A DNA stretch of 64,000 nucleotides, taken from assembly GCA_022559845.1 (NCBI GenBank), contig CM040125.1:285930200-285994199 (forward strand). Direction: 5' to 3'. Position numbers and translations under genes: made by a program. Shown piece by piece: positions 54,597 through 64,000 of the stretch; the first letter of the stretch is position 1, and the number at the start of each line of letters is the position of its first letter. The notes under the pieces are model-generated. The model saw nothing but the letters and a program-made list of their open reading frames with translations, was not told the DNA's origin and searched no databases. The DNA is from Amorphophallus konjac. Its lineage: Eukaryota > Streptophyta > Magnoliopsida > Alismatales > Araceae.

Positions 54597-55906
54597 TGCC
54601 CCAAAATTTATATATAATAATTTCTGGATTATTTATGGAATTTTCTGAGATTTATAAGGGCTAAATAAATTAGTAAACGGATTAATAAATGGGTTATAAT
54701 GCCTAAATAGTCCTAAATAATTATCCTGGCCTATTTAATTTAAGACCCAAATGGTTACAAGACCAAGCCCATTAAGATAGGCCCATAATCTAGAAGGTTA
54801 TTTAGTCTATTCACAGATTTTAAAGGATAATTACCCCTTATTTAGATAATTATAAGGATAAACAAACAAAAGAGTTTGAATTTTATTAAATTCTACGCAC
54901 AGTGGATGTAACGGTCTATCGTGCGATCGCCACAGTCACGTAACGCACCTAGACACGACCGTTACACTCAACAGATTCCGTGAGAGGAAGAACTTGCAAA
55001 AAGATTAGAACTTTGGGTTCCTATCTACTAGAGACCTAATTAGAAGAATGTGTAAGGTTACTAAGGACTCTTAGGGATCGGGTTCTAGACAACTAAGGAC
55101 TCTAGAGTCGATCTAATCCTCAAACCCTAGCCAAAAACCTATAAATAGGACCCAATTCTGAACTGAGTCATCCTTACTTTTGGCTCGTGAAGAATCAAGG
55201 TAAGGAGATATAATTTCAGGTAAGTTCTTTAGAGTATTTTGTTTTTAATACTTTAGACTAACTACTCTTAACATTTCATGATAGGAGGTCGAGTATCCAA
55301 GGAGTTATGATCTTCTAAAGTTGCTGGTTTCATCACGCCAACCAAGGAAACTGTGCGACAGGGTGCTGAAGATCAAGAAATTAGATAGTCTAAACGAGGT
55401 AATTAGAGTTAGATGCTTTAGAACTTTTTTGTTCCCAATAGTATTATCTTCTTATCCTCTAAATTTTACATCTTTAGGTCAAGAGATTGAAGAGTTAGGG
55501 CAACGTGAAGTTGTTGCAAAATCATAGGAAGAGAAGAACTAGGGCAACCCTTGAAGACTCAAATTAGAAGTTTAAAGTCTAGTTAAGAGGTAGGTCATCA
55601 CATGAACGACAAAAATAACATGTTAGGGATAAAAGCCCTCTGATTATTTACACTATAGATCATGAATTTCATGCTTAAGTAGGGACATGCATACATGCAT
55701 ATCTAGCCTTAATGGAAAATAAAAGGTACTATCTTGTTATTTCATTACTGCCTATGCATCTAGATAGCCTTTTTCCTCATTTTGACATGATTAGAGTAGT
55801 TGGTATGCCATGATTTAATCATAGATTCCTATAGTTTCTATTTTCTGTCAGCAGAGGACCTAACGGTCTATCGTAAGACCGCCAGGGAGGTGTAACGGAC
55901 CTACCT
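54597..55906 (+). repeat. Truncated chromovirus-type LTR
   Basis: Starts TGCCCCAAAATTTATATA inside Copia-3 pol, like other Ty3/gypsy LTR starts. It has TATAAATA at 55140 and a cassette repeated at 54910-54950 and 55862-55905 (TAACGGTCTATCGT...CGCCA...GTAACG.ACCTA), which folds into a stem-loop. Cut at 55906 by Gypsy-2. Internal region and partner LTR are not in the window, so the family is inferred from form only. Confidence 0.55.
55140..55147 (+). promoter_or_regulatory. Probable TATA box of the truncated LTR
   Basis: TATAAATA preceded by AAACCCTAGCCAAAAACC, a typical plant core-promoter setting. Confidence 0.5.
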
Positions 55907-58876
55907 TGTCACGCCCCGAGCGCGGAAGATACTCGGATATGTGCGACGAGTTTATATCAATCATGTCAATCAGAGTAGTAGTGTATTCGACACCAAAACA
56001 GAGATGCGCAAAATAGAAAGATAACCCAATCCTTTATTCCATAATGGATAGACTATTACAAATCCAATACTCTATTCAATTAAAAAAGAAAAGTACATAG
56101 TTGACTCAAGAAAATAGGAAAAAGACTAGATGACACTTGGAAAAGCTCTAGCTCTTTCACTCTTGACCATTCCCATCCGATTGACTTCCCTCGTCGTCGG
56201 AATTACCTGAAAATTAGGGACAAACACGGAGTGAGCGAACGCTCAGTGGGAAATTATATCTCAGGAACTAGCAAGGGGTTTAAGTAATTACATTTTTCAT
56301 GAATGTACTATAGCTATGCATGCTCGCATAAAACGACAAGATAGAGAAAGAATTTATCAATAAGACAGCAAGATGAACTAGTCACGAGCTTTCAGGAAAA
56401 GATAATAAGATATTCAAGCAAGTACTCTTTAGCAAGTCATGTCAAGGACTTTGGCTATCATGTATCAAGCAAGCAAGTAATTACCCTTTTTCGGGTCACG
56501 CAATTCATGTCAAGTCAAGTACGAGTCAAGTACAAGATTTGTGTGGAATGTCCAATCAAGCTAGTCATGCACTCGGTACAATGCCAGATACCTTATCATT
56601 CAACTCCCATGGGCACAAGTACTTTCGGGTGCTCCTCCCAGGACCAGATCGGGCCCTATATGCGCAGGCATTTATCATGTATATTTGACATCCACTCTTG
56701 TATATATATATAGCCAATAGGGAATTTCAACAATTTAAGCTTGTAGACACGTAGGATAACTTTGAGAGAATGGAGTCAAAAAAATACGATATTGGACATA
56801 GATAGGCGATAACAATGGTACAATCACGATGAACGATGAAACTAGGTGGAATTAGGTTCCCTTAACTCGGGTACCATGACAAACAAGTATGGACATTCTT
56901 TATATAGAATTGAGGTCCACATGAGCAGTACATCAAAGGCAAGATACCCTCATTCTTATTATAGAATTGAGGTCCACAAGAACATCAACAAATGGCATGA
57001 TATCATCATCCCATTAAGAATTCTCATGATATACTCTTTGCATATCATAAGGGCCGATATACCATGTTTCTTTAGAGTGACATGACATTCAATAGTATAA
57101 TGGGTTTTTAGGGTACAACCAGCTCAGTCGACCTTGAGGGAATCCAAGGTTCGAGGAGTCTTACGGAGGTCTCTATGACTAACTCGCTAGTCCAAAGGAA
57201 CGAAATGTCTAATGGAGAGCTTGTATGTCAATGAGAGTTTAAGGGTGATCGATAAAATATCATGAAGCGTGGGACTATACTCACGGAGTGGAGTAATAGT
57301 GCCTACATATATATATATACATATAGTGAAAACCCTCGGATAACAGCAATCGGGAAAAATCAGTAATGCAGAAAGTAGCGACTCTGGTAAAGTCATTTTT
57401 CGTAAAATTAACGCCTTAATCAGGGGCGTTTATATTAAAATTGACGACATATAAAGAGGTCGTCCTTTCCAATATTGCTATTTTACAGGATATCAAAAAT
57501 CTGTAATTTTGTTGAAAACAAGCCTTGGGTAGGGGCGTTACCAGGAAAAAGGTGCCCTAGTCTGGGGCGTTAGTTAAACAAGAGACGACCTGGTCAAGGT
57601 CGTGAATTCACAATTTTACAAATTTTGAGGTAATGAATATTTCAGGAACATGGTATATAGTCAGGACCAGAAAAATAGCAGGATTACAAGAAATTGACCG
57701 TGCATTAATTTAGAATCATGTTTGCATTGATAATTACTTTTTAAACATGCTATTTATTAATTAACAGGAATTTACGTCCATGTGCAGGGCGTCAAATCTG
57801 GAATTGACGACCTGAGCGTGGTCGTGTCTTTTAAATTAACGCCCTTGTTAGGGTCGTTTCTTTCAAACATTCCGTAGAAAATAACCAGAACGCATGAAAA
57901 CTATATGCATGAACTATCGATGATAATTATCTATAGTTATATGGTAGTTTGGGCTACGTTCCATGAGAAAATCCTACCTTATGATGATTAACTGGAGAAC
58001 TGATGAAGACACGGTACTCTGCTATCAACAGAGTTGGATGAAAGGGGCAGAAGTCTTGGTGTAGATGTATCGACAGGCTCTCTTTTTTGGCACGATCAGA
58101 AGCAGACGTTCGTCGATGAAGAACCCACGTTCTTCAGTAGGTTAAGATGACTTCTCTACAGAGAAATAAGATGAAGAAACATCAGTTTTTCTTCATAATA
58201 CTTAACTGAAGGTGGAGGAAAGAAAAACTTACCCGTTAATCTTCTTAACCTGTAAGAAGAGAAGAAGAATAAGAATATTTAGTATTCTTTCATGAAATCG
58301 ATAATCGGACGAACAGAGATACAAGAAGAACCTGCTGTTCTTCACATACCTTAGAATACTCCGAACGCCAAATAGCGTTCTCGGTTCAAGCAGTAGGTTA
58401 TTTATAGGATTTCTAGAATCCTAATAGAGTTAGTGTTTGAATGGAAGTAATACTTCCATATTAGAGTTATTACTACATTCGAACTCTTCCTCATAGTTAT
58501 CACCTTACCCTGGATAGACTCCTGGGTCGAACGAAACTCAAACTGAATTAGCGACCTAGGTCAGGGCGTCGAATTTAAATTGACGCCTTGTCAAGCGTCG
58601 TTACTTGTTAAAACGCGTCCACGAAAGGGTCGTTACGCTAACTTGTCCTTTTTATTTATTTTGGTCGTTTGAAATTTGACGCCTTAAAGTGTGGGCGTCC
58701 TTTCTTCAAAACACGCCTTAGGTAAGAGCGTTTTCTTGTAAAGTAGCGCCTTTATCTGAGGCGTTATTTCCATCAGGGTTTTAATTATTTTTATTCCATG
58801 CTCTTTCGTTTATTTATTAAATCTTTTAATCAATTTTGATTTATTTATTCCTTTTAAATTTATCAGGGTTGCTACA
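55907..58876 (-). repeat. Gypsy-2 3' LTR
   Basis: On the + strand it starts TGTCACGCCCCGAGCGCG (the element end CGGGGCGTGACA) and ends GCTACA (element start TGTAGC). An alternating TA run at 56701-56712 followed by GCCAATAG gives TATATATATA on the minus strand. Stem-loop strings occur at 57405-57620, 57780-57865 and 58545-58770. Confidence 0.93.
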
Positions 58877-58889
58877 CCCTCCCCCACTT
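58877..58889 (-). other. Gypsy-2 polypurine tract
   Basis: CCCTCCCCCACTT on the + strand, AAGTGGGGGAGGG on the element strand, touching the LTR. Confidence 0.93.
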
Positions 58890-58956
58890 AAAAAGAATTT
58901 GGTCCCCAAATTCCATATCATATATTTGCATTTGGAGAGTGTAGAGTACGTACCTT

Positions 58957-60687
58957 CTAAAATAAATCTGGAAATTGTTTCCTCATAGATTCCTCGGTCT
59001 CCCATGTAGCTTCATGTTCTGAATTCTTATTCCATTGTACTTTTAGCATGGGAATAACCTAATTTCTTAGGACACGTACTTCTCGATCTAAGATCTTCAT
59101 AGGCTTCTGTTCATACGTGAAATCTTTCTGGATCACTAGGTCTCCATATTCAATAATATGTGATTGGTCATGTACATACTTCTTCAACATAGATATGTGG
59201 AACACATCATGTACTTCGGACAGTTGAGGTGGCAATGCGATGCGATAAGCAACCTCGTCAACTCTTTCTAGTATCTCAAAAGGTCCGATAAATCTCGGTG
59301 TAAGCTTGCCTTTAACACCAAATCTTCATATTCCACGTCCAGGCGATATCTTGAGAAATACATGATCTCCAATTTGGAATTCGAGATCTCTTCTTCTTGT
59401 GTCGGCATAAGCCTTTTGCCTTGTCTGAGCTACTTGCAATCTTTCCCTGATTACTCGTATCTTCTCAGTTGTATCCCTTACCATGTCTGGACCTAACAGT
59501 TGTTTCTCTCCAACTTCATTCCAGCACAAGGGTGATCGGCAACTCCTTCCGTATAAAGCTTCGAAAGGTGCCATTTGTATACTAGCTTGGTAGCTATTAT
59601 TGTATGCAAATTCGACCAGAGGCAAGTGATCATGCCAGTTTCCATAAAAATCAGTGATGCATGCTCTAAGCATATCTTCAACTACTTGATTTGTTCTCTC
59701 GGTCTGACCATCCGTTTGAGGATGAAAGGCTGTACTAAAATTAAGTCTCGTCCCCAACGAATGTTGTAGTCCTTTCCAAAAATGAGAAGTAAATCAGGGA
59801 TCTCTGTCAGACACGATTGAAACAGGAATACCATGTAATCTGACTATTTCCTTGATGTATAGTGCAGCTAAGACATCAACTGACCATCGACTCTTGATTG
59901 GCAAGAAATGCGCGGATTTGGTCAATCGGTCAATGATAACCCATATTCCATCATGTCCTCTTTTTGATTTAGATAAACCATGATGAAATCCATACCAATA
60001 TCCTCCCACTTCCATTTAGGGATATCTAGAGGATGTAGCTTTCCAGCAGGCTTTTGGTGTTCCGCCTTGACTTGTTGGCATGTGAGACAGCGTGATACAT
60101 AGTCCGCTATTTCTCTTTTCATGTTGGGCCACCAAAAATTTCTTTTTACATCTTGGTACATCTTGGTAGATCCAGGATGAATCGTATACCTTGATCTGTG
60201 AGCTTCATCTAAGATCTTCTTTTTCAATTCTGGGCAGTCCGGTATACCAGTTCTATTCTTGAACATTAATCTTCCATCAGAAGCTAGTTGGAAGTCCGAT
60301 TGTCCTTTTAATCTGCCCTTGATTTCTACTAATGTAGGATCATCATCCTGAAGTGCTTGTATCTCAGATAATAAATCTGACTGTATGCTTACATGAGATA
60401 ATGTGACACATCTAGGGTCCGTGTCCATGCTTATATTGAGTTCAGAGAATTGTTCTAGCAATTTCCATTCTTGAATCAGACAATTGGCTAACAGTGCTCT
60501 CGGCTTTCGACTAAGGGCATCTGCTACATGATTACCCTTTCCGGGGTGATATTGTATATTGAAGTCGAAGTCCTTGAGATATTCCAGCCATCGTCTTTGC
60601 CTCATATTTAGTTCCTTCTGTGAGAAAAGATATTTGAGACTCTTGTGATCGGAGTATACAGTAAATTGTACTCCATAAAGATAATGT
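58957..60687 (-). pseudogene. Gypsy-2 RNase H end, integrase and chromodomain (pseudogene)
   Basis: From 60605 down: end of RNase H ([27 protein letters not shown]), integrase zinc finger ([10 protein letters not shown]...SRCLTCQQV), core GMDFIM, then a one-base G deletion near 59979 shifts the frame; it resumes with [40 protein letters not shown]. The C-terminal part has [35 protein letters not shown] and the chromodomain EHEATWETEESM, ending at 58957. Stops at about 59795, 59328 and 59061 lie where Gypsy-1 or sense suggests R, R and another residue. Confidence 0.9.
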
Positions 60688-63308
60688 CTCTATATTTTGA
60701 GTGCAAATACTACCGCGGCCAATTCTAAGTCATGGACGGGGTAGCTCTCTTCATGCTTCTTTAATTGACGAGAAGAGTAGGCTATAACCTTCCCTTGTTG
60801 CATTAGAACACACCCGAGGCCAATGCCAGAAGCATCAGTGTATACCTCGAACTTTTCTCCTTCAATTGGTAATGCTAAGATAGGAGCTGTAGTAAGATGA
60901 TCCTTGAGAGTTTGGAAGCTTCTCTCACATTCCTCATCCCATTCATAACGGATCTCCTTGCGAGTTAACCTTGTAAGTGGCACGGCGATTTTAGAGAAAT
61001 CCTTGATGAATCGCCTGTAATAGCCGGCAAGACCTAAGAAACTTCGGATCTCGCTAGCATTGGTCGGTCTTTCCCAGTTCCTTACAGCTTCAACCTTTGA
61101 TGGGTCTACAGACAAGCCATCTTTTGATATAACATGTCCGAGAAAAGTCACTTCTTCAAGCCAGAATTCACACTTGCTAAGTTTTGCATATAATTGATTT
61201 GTCCTCAATATTTGTAATGCAATCCTCAAATGTTCCTCATGCTCTTCCTTGGTCTTGGAATAAATCAATATATCATCAATAAAGACCACCACGAATTGAT
61301 CTAAATAAGGCCTGAATATACTATTCATTAACTACATAAAGGCAGCAGGGGTATTCATTAGTCCGAAAGGCATAACAACAAATTCAAAATGGCCATACCT
61401 GCTTCTGAATGCGGTTTTATGAATATCCTCGTCCTTGATTCTTAGTTGGTGATATCCGGACCTAAGATCAATTTTGGAAAAGTACATGGATCCTAAAATT
61501 TGATCAAACAATTCATCGATTCTCGGCAGTGGATACTTGTTCTTGATAGTGAGATGATTCAATTGTCGATAGTCGACGCATAACCTCATGGATCCGTCTT
61601 TCTTCTTTACAAATAATACATGCGCTCCCCACGGGGAAGTACTTGGTCTAATGAATCCTTTCTTAATGAGTTCCATCAATTGCCCCTTTAATTCCTTGAG
61701 TTCAGCAGGTGACATCCTATAAGGTGCCTTTGAAATCGGACCAGCACCAGGGACTAAGTCAATGGTGAAGGCCACTTCTCTTTGCGGGGGTAATCCCGGC
61801 AAATCTTCCGGAAACACGTCCGGAAATTCTTGCACTACTGGAATGTCTTCTAGCTTAGCTTCCTTAGCTTCTTTAACTGTGACAAAGGCAAGGAAAGATG
61901 TACATCCTTTCCTGATGAGCTTGCTAGCTCGGAGAGCTGAAATAAGAGGGGATTTGCTCCGACTCTTGGGGTTAGTAAATATTAGTTCTGGGAATTCCTT
62001 GAATGTAACCTTACTATTGCGGTAATCAACCGTTGCCTGATACTTGGATAACCAATCTGCCCCTAGTATAACATCATACTCTTTCAGATCTAAACATATG
62101 AGATCAATAGAGAGATTTTGACCATGAATCAATACCTCGCAGTTTTGGTAATGATGTGTAATATCAGTCTCATCATCCAGAGGAGTAGACAAAACTAACT
62201 TTATCCATTCCGGTTCTAGGGGTAATGGGTCAGCAAACTTTTTTGAAACAATCGAATGTGATGCACCAGTATCAATTAAGACATATGCATTCCTGGAACA
62301 AACTTTCAATATACCTTCCACTAAGCCGCCTCCTTCTACTTGCTCGGTCTCCTTGATTGCATGAAGACGAGCATTCTTGGTTACTGGGCGCTTCCCGTCA
62401 ACGGCTTGGTCGTTAAGTAATGGGCAATCGGGAATCCGATGCTCACGACTCCCACAACGGAGACATGCTCCTAGTTTCCTCCAGCATTCTTCTGCTCTAT
62501 GACCCACTTTATCACAATGTTTGCACACTGTATTTGGAGAGGTAGTGGTGATAGAGAAGGGCTTGGTCTTCTTGAACTTTTGGTCTTGTGAGGGAATACC
62601 TCCATTGCTAGGCCTTTTCTTGAAGTTGGGTTTAAAAGAACCTGAACCTGTAACTTGTTCCTTCTTATCCTTACCACGAATCCTATCAGACAGTTCCGTG
62701 GCATCTTCTAATAGTTGAGCTCGGCGTACTATCTCTGAGTAGACTTGAATGTCCATCGGCGCCAGTTGAGTAATAGCTTGGGGCCTGAGCCCATTAAGAA
62801 ACCTCCTAGCTTTCATTTTCTCGGTGCTAACTAGATGCTTAGCATATCGAGACAATCTAGAGAATTGGGCCTCATACTCGGCCACTGACAAAGATCGTTG
62901 CTTTAATACAACAAATTCTGCAGCCTTCTTTTCCTGAACGCGGTCCGAGAAATATTTCACGTTGAAGTGTTCAACGAATTCTTCCCACGAAACATGATCT
63001 TGATTTATAGTAGCCTCTATTGATTCCCACCAGCATCTAGCATCCCTTTCTAACTGAAAAGTAGCTAATAAAACTTTATCTTGATCCGTGCATTGCATAA
63101 CACAGAATATACGTTCTATCTCCCTAATCCAGTGTTCAGCGTCATCTGGATCAGTAGAACCCGTGAACTTGGGTGGGTTCATGTTCTTGAAAGTCTGGTG
63201 GAGACTTCCTGCTCGTTGTCCACCTCCTTGTGCTACTTGTTGCAGCACTTGAGTCATGCCTTGAAGGGTACGCTGCATGTTGCGCCATTGAGCACGTTCG
63301 GAAGCCAT
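60688..63308 (-). pseudogene. Gypsy-2 gag, protease, RT and RNase H (two in-frame stops)
   Basis: Starts at ATG 63308 ([14 protein letters not shown]) and is open for 658 codons. Gag has [20 protein letters not shown] and two zinc knuckles ([28 protein letters not shown]). Protease has an intact [17 protein letters not shown] runs [42 protein letters not shown], then a TAG at 61334-61332 where Gypsy-1 has Q, then the catalytic [11 protein letters not shown] and [12 protein letters not shown]. RNase H has [16 protein letters not shown] second TAG at 60692-60690 replaces the W of Gypsy-1. Gag and Pol are one frame, as in chromoviruses. Confidence 0.93.
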
Positions 63309-63462
63309 TATCCTACAATTACAATAACTAGGTTAATATGTGATTGTATTTAAAGACTCATATACTATGTTAACTTTAACCCTTGGTTCTACCCAATCTC
63401 ACTGGTTAAAGGTTTGAACATATCCTTGGACTTGGGTTTTTCCTAAGAATTGAATACCCTAG

Positions 63463-63474
63463 GCTCTGATACCA
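63463..63474 (-). other. Gypsy-2 primer-binding site
   Basis: GCTCTGATACCA on the + strand (TGGTATCAGAGC on the element strand), with a seven-base spacer to the LTR, the same spacing as in Gypsy-1. Confidence 0.93.
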
Positions 63475-63481
63475 CAAAAAC

Positions 63482-64000
63482 TGTCACGCCCCGAGCGCGG
63501 AAGATACTCGGATATGCGCGACGAGTTTATATCCATCATGTCAATCAGAGTAGTATTGTATTCGACACCAAAACAGAGATGCGTAAAATAGAAAGATAAC
63601 CCAATCCTTTATTTCATAATGGATAGACTATTACAAATCCAATACTCTATTCAATTAAAAAGGAAAAGTACATAGTTGACTCAAGAAAATAGGAAAAAGA
63701 CTAGATGACACTTGGAAAAGCTCTAGCTCTTTCACTCTTGACCATTCCCATCCGATTGACTTCCCTCGTCGTCGGAATTACCTGAAAAGTAAGGGACAAA
63801 CACGGAGTGAGCGAACGCTCAGTAGGAAATTATATCTCAGGAACTAGCAAGGGGTTTAAGTAATTACATTTTTCATGAATGTACTATAGCTATGCATGCT
63901 CGCATAAAACGACAAGATAGAGAGAGAATTTATCAATAAGACAACAAGATGAACTAGTCACGAGCTTTCAGGAAAAGATAACAAGATATTCAAGCAAGTA
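63482..64000 (-). repeat. Gypsy-2 5' LTR (partial, window edge)
   Basis: Begins TGTCACGCCCCGAGCGCG and matches 55907-56424 closely, with about 12 differences by eye. It continues past the window. Confidence 0.95.

Larger units (their letters stand above)
55907..64000 (-). mobile_element. Gypsy-2: young Tekay/Del-type chromovirus, 5' LTR cut by the window edge
   Basis: 3' LTR 55907-58876, polypurine tract, pol with chromodomain, gag, PBS and the first 519 bp of the 5' LTR (63482-64000), all on the minus strand. Over those 519 bp I count about 12 differences from the other LTR, so insertion was recent. Lesions in coding: five stops and one single-base deletion. The target was the truncated LTR at 54597. 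Confidence 0.93.

Overview
This 64 kb window is nuclear DNA of a flowering plant made almost entirely of LTR retrotransposons inserted into one another. The evidence is plant-type Ty1/copia Sirevirus-like (SIRE/Maximus) and Ty3/gypsy (Tat/Retand and Tekay/Del chromovirus) proteins, primer-binding sites complementary to plant initiator tRNA-Met (TGGTATCAGAGC), long TG...CA LTRs, AT and TAA microsatellites and minisatellites. I see no host gene, tRNA, rRNA or CRISPR array. Names such as Tat-1 or Copia-2 are labels for this window only.

Layout, left to right. (1) 1-9224: 3' part of a degenerate Tat-lineage Ty3/gypsy element (Tat-1, + strand): gag end, protease, RT, two RNase H regions and integrase to 4211; an antisense accessory gene 7989-5411; 3' LTR 8462-9224. 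(2) 9225-14589: repeat-rich tract with a 75-bp minisatellite, a 30-bp repeat, a homopurine tract, a probable LTR (10540-12357) full of a CGAGCACTGTAGCA motif, a 25-bp minisatellite, duplicated AT-rich modules, and about 730 bp I cannot assign. (3) 14590-52142: a Sirevirus-like element (Copia-1, + strand; gag, pol, env-like ORF) broken by two whole elements: a Tekay chromovirus (Gypsy-1, +, 18400-29697) between gag and pol, and a second Sirevirus (Copia-2, - strand, 35511-48379) inside the env-like ORF. (4) 52143-52590: a Tat LTR end plus primer-binding site. (5) 52591-54596: central part of a third Sirevirus (Copia-3). (6) 54597-55906: the start of another chromovirus-type LTR. (7) 55907-64000: a young Tekay element (Gypsy-2, - strand) whose 5' LTR runs off the right edge.

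Decay differs by layer. Tat-1, Copia-1, Copia-3 and Gypsy-1 carry many stops, mostly of the kind made by C-to-T or G-to-A transitions, plus small deletions. Copia-2 and Gypsy-2 each have only a few lesions and nearly identical LTRs, so they are the most recent arrivals. None is fully intact.

The most unusual signal is in the non-coding DNA. Each LTR family has its own reiterated short-motif array: TGTAYAGACTT (Copia-2), GTCGACAC/GTCTCGACAC and GGTCGGTGCATG (Copia-1), CGAGCACTGTAGCA (10860-11600), and strings of short perfect stem-loops in three distinct chromovirus LTR families. Multiplied polypurine tracts and palindromic LTR motifs are known from Sireviruses; the hairpin strings in the chromovirus LTRs and the shared GTGTNNAGAC core between the two Sireviruses look less familiar.
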